Shown here: positions 63,992 through 64,000 of the stretch, in pieces
Layout: the number at the start of each line of letters is the position of its first letter
Numbering within the stretch: position 1 is the stretch's first letter
Source: Bacteroidota bacterium
Lineage (GTDB): Bacteria > Bacteroidota > Bacteroidia > Cytophagales > Cyclobacteriaceae
Length of the DNA stretch: 64,000 nucleotides
Assembly: GCA_018266055.1 (NCBI GenBank)
Contig: JAFDYT010000019.1
Span: 124,001-188,000 of the forward strand
Direction: 5' to 3'
Notes under the pieces: generated by a model
The model's input: the letters and a program-made list of their open reading frames with translations, nothing else
Told to the model about the DNA's origin: nothing
The model's database searches: none
Translations under genes and position numbers: made by a program

Positions 63992-64000
63992 TGAAAAAAC
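63991..64000 (+). CDS. Start of the next gene, cut by the window end
   Basis: ATGAAAAAAC overlaps the previous TGA by one base (TGATG). A Met-Lys-Lys start is common for exported proteins. Only three codons are visible, so no product can be named. Confidence 0.4.

Overview
The window most likely comes from a member of the Bacteroidota, probably the order Cytophagales. The evidence is: promoter boxes of the TAnnTTTG type, few Shine-Dalgarno sites, the families DUF4249, DUF3667 and Spy-like proteins behind an ECF sigma factor, several outer-membrane barrels, LytTR regulators and a C5-pathway heme operon. No mobile element, CRISPR array, rRNA or tRNA gene was seen. Base and codon use look even throughout, so this reads as ordinary chromosome with some signalling-rich islands.

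Layout. 1-9,991: a partial M1 metallopeptidase, a barrel gene, a sigma / anti-sigma / Spy-like envelope operon, a SerC-like aminotransferase, a structured RNA that resembles 6S RNA, an exonuclease, a degenerate Mur-ligase-like protein, the replicative helicase DnaB, a quinone-oxidoreductase-like protein and a TPR protein. 10,090-21,809: etfBA, a bifunctional-nuclease-like protein, a nucleoside transporter, a TPR protein, DUF3667, a thioesterase, gyrB, ppk1 and an exported dipeptidase. 21,811-27,250: a minus-strand phosphorelay operon with a hybrid kinase, a CheY-like receiver, a LytTR response regulator, a LytTR chimera and a stand-alone Hpt protein. 27,369-31,421: two sugar-nucleotide SDR enzymes and two family 2 glycosyltransferases. 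The N-terminal membrane helix of the first glycosyltransferase lies in another frame. 31,608-35,967: a LuxR-type regulator, a small kinase, three exported or barrel proteins and a lipoprotein, closed by a strong terminator. 36,016-37,179: a DUF4249 lipoprotein.

37,358-46,414 is a nine-gene heme operon, hemA-C-D-E-B-L-N-H-J. It covers every step from glutamyl-tRNA to protoheme and uses HemJ for protoporphyrinogen oxidation. 47,349-57,337 is a ten-gene chemosensory operon: TerB-like, soluble triple-PAS receptor, cheW, cheD, cheY, cheB, cheA, CheC-like, a GAF/PAS membrane sensor, cheR. No flagellar gene is in the window. 57,506-63,185 holds two further histidine kinases, a receiver protein with a decayed ATPase-like N-terminus and a LuxR-type regulator. 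The window ends with a lipoprotein and the first codons of the next gene.

The points most worth following are the 6S-like RNA, the split glycosyltransferase, the truncated-Hpt/LytTR chimera beside its apparent parents, the decayed ATPase-receiver fusion and the soluble triple-PAS chemosensory operon. All functional calls rest on reading motifs by eye; no database search was run.
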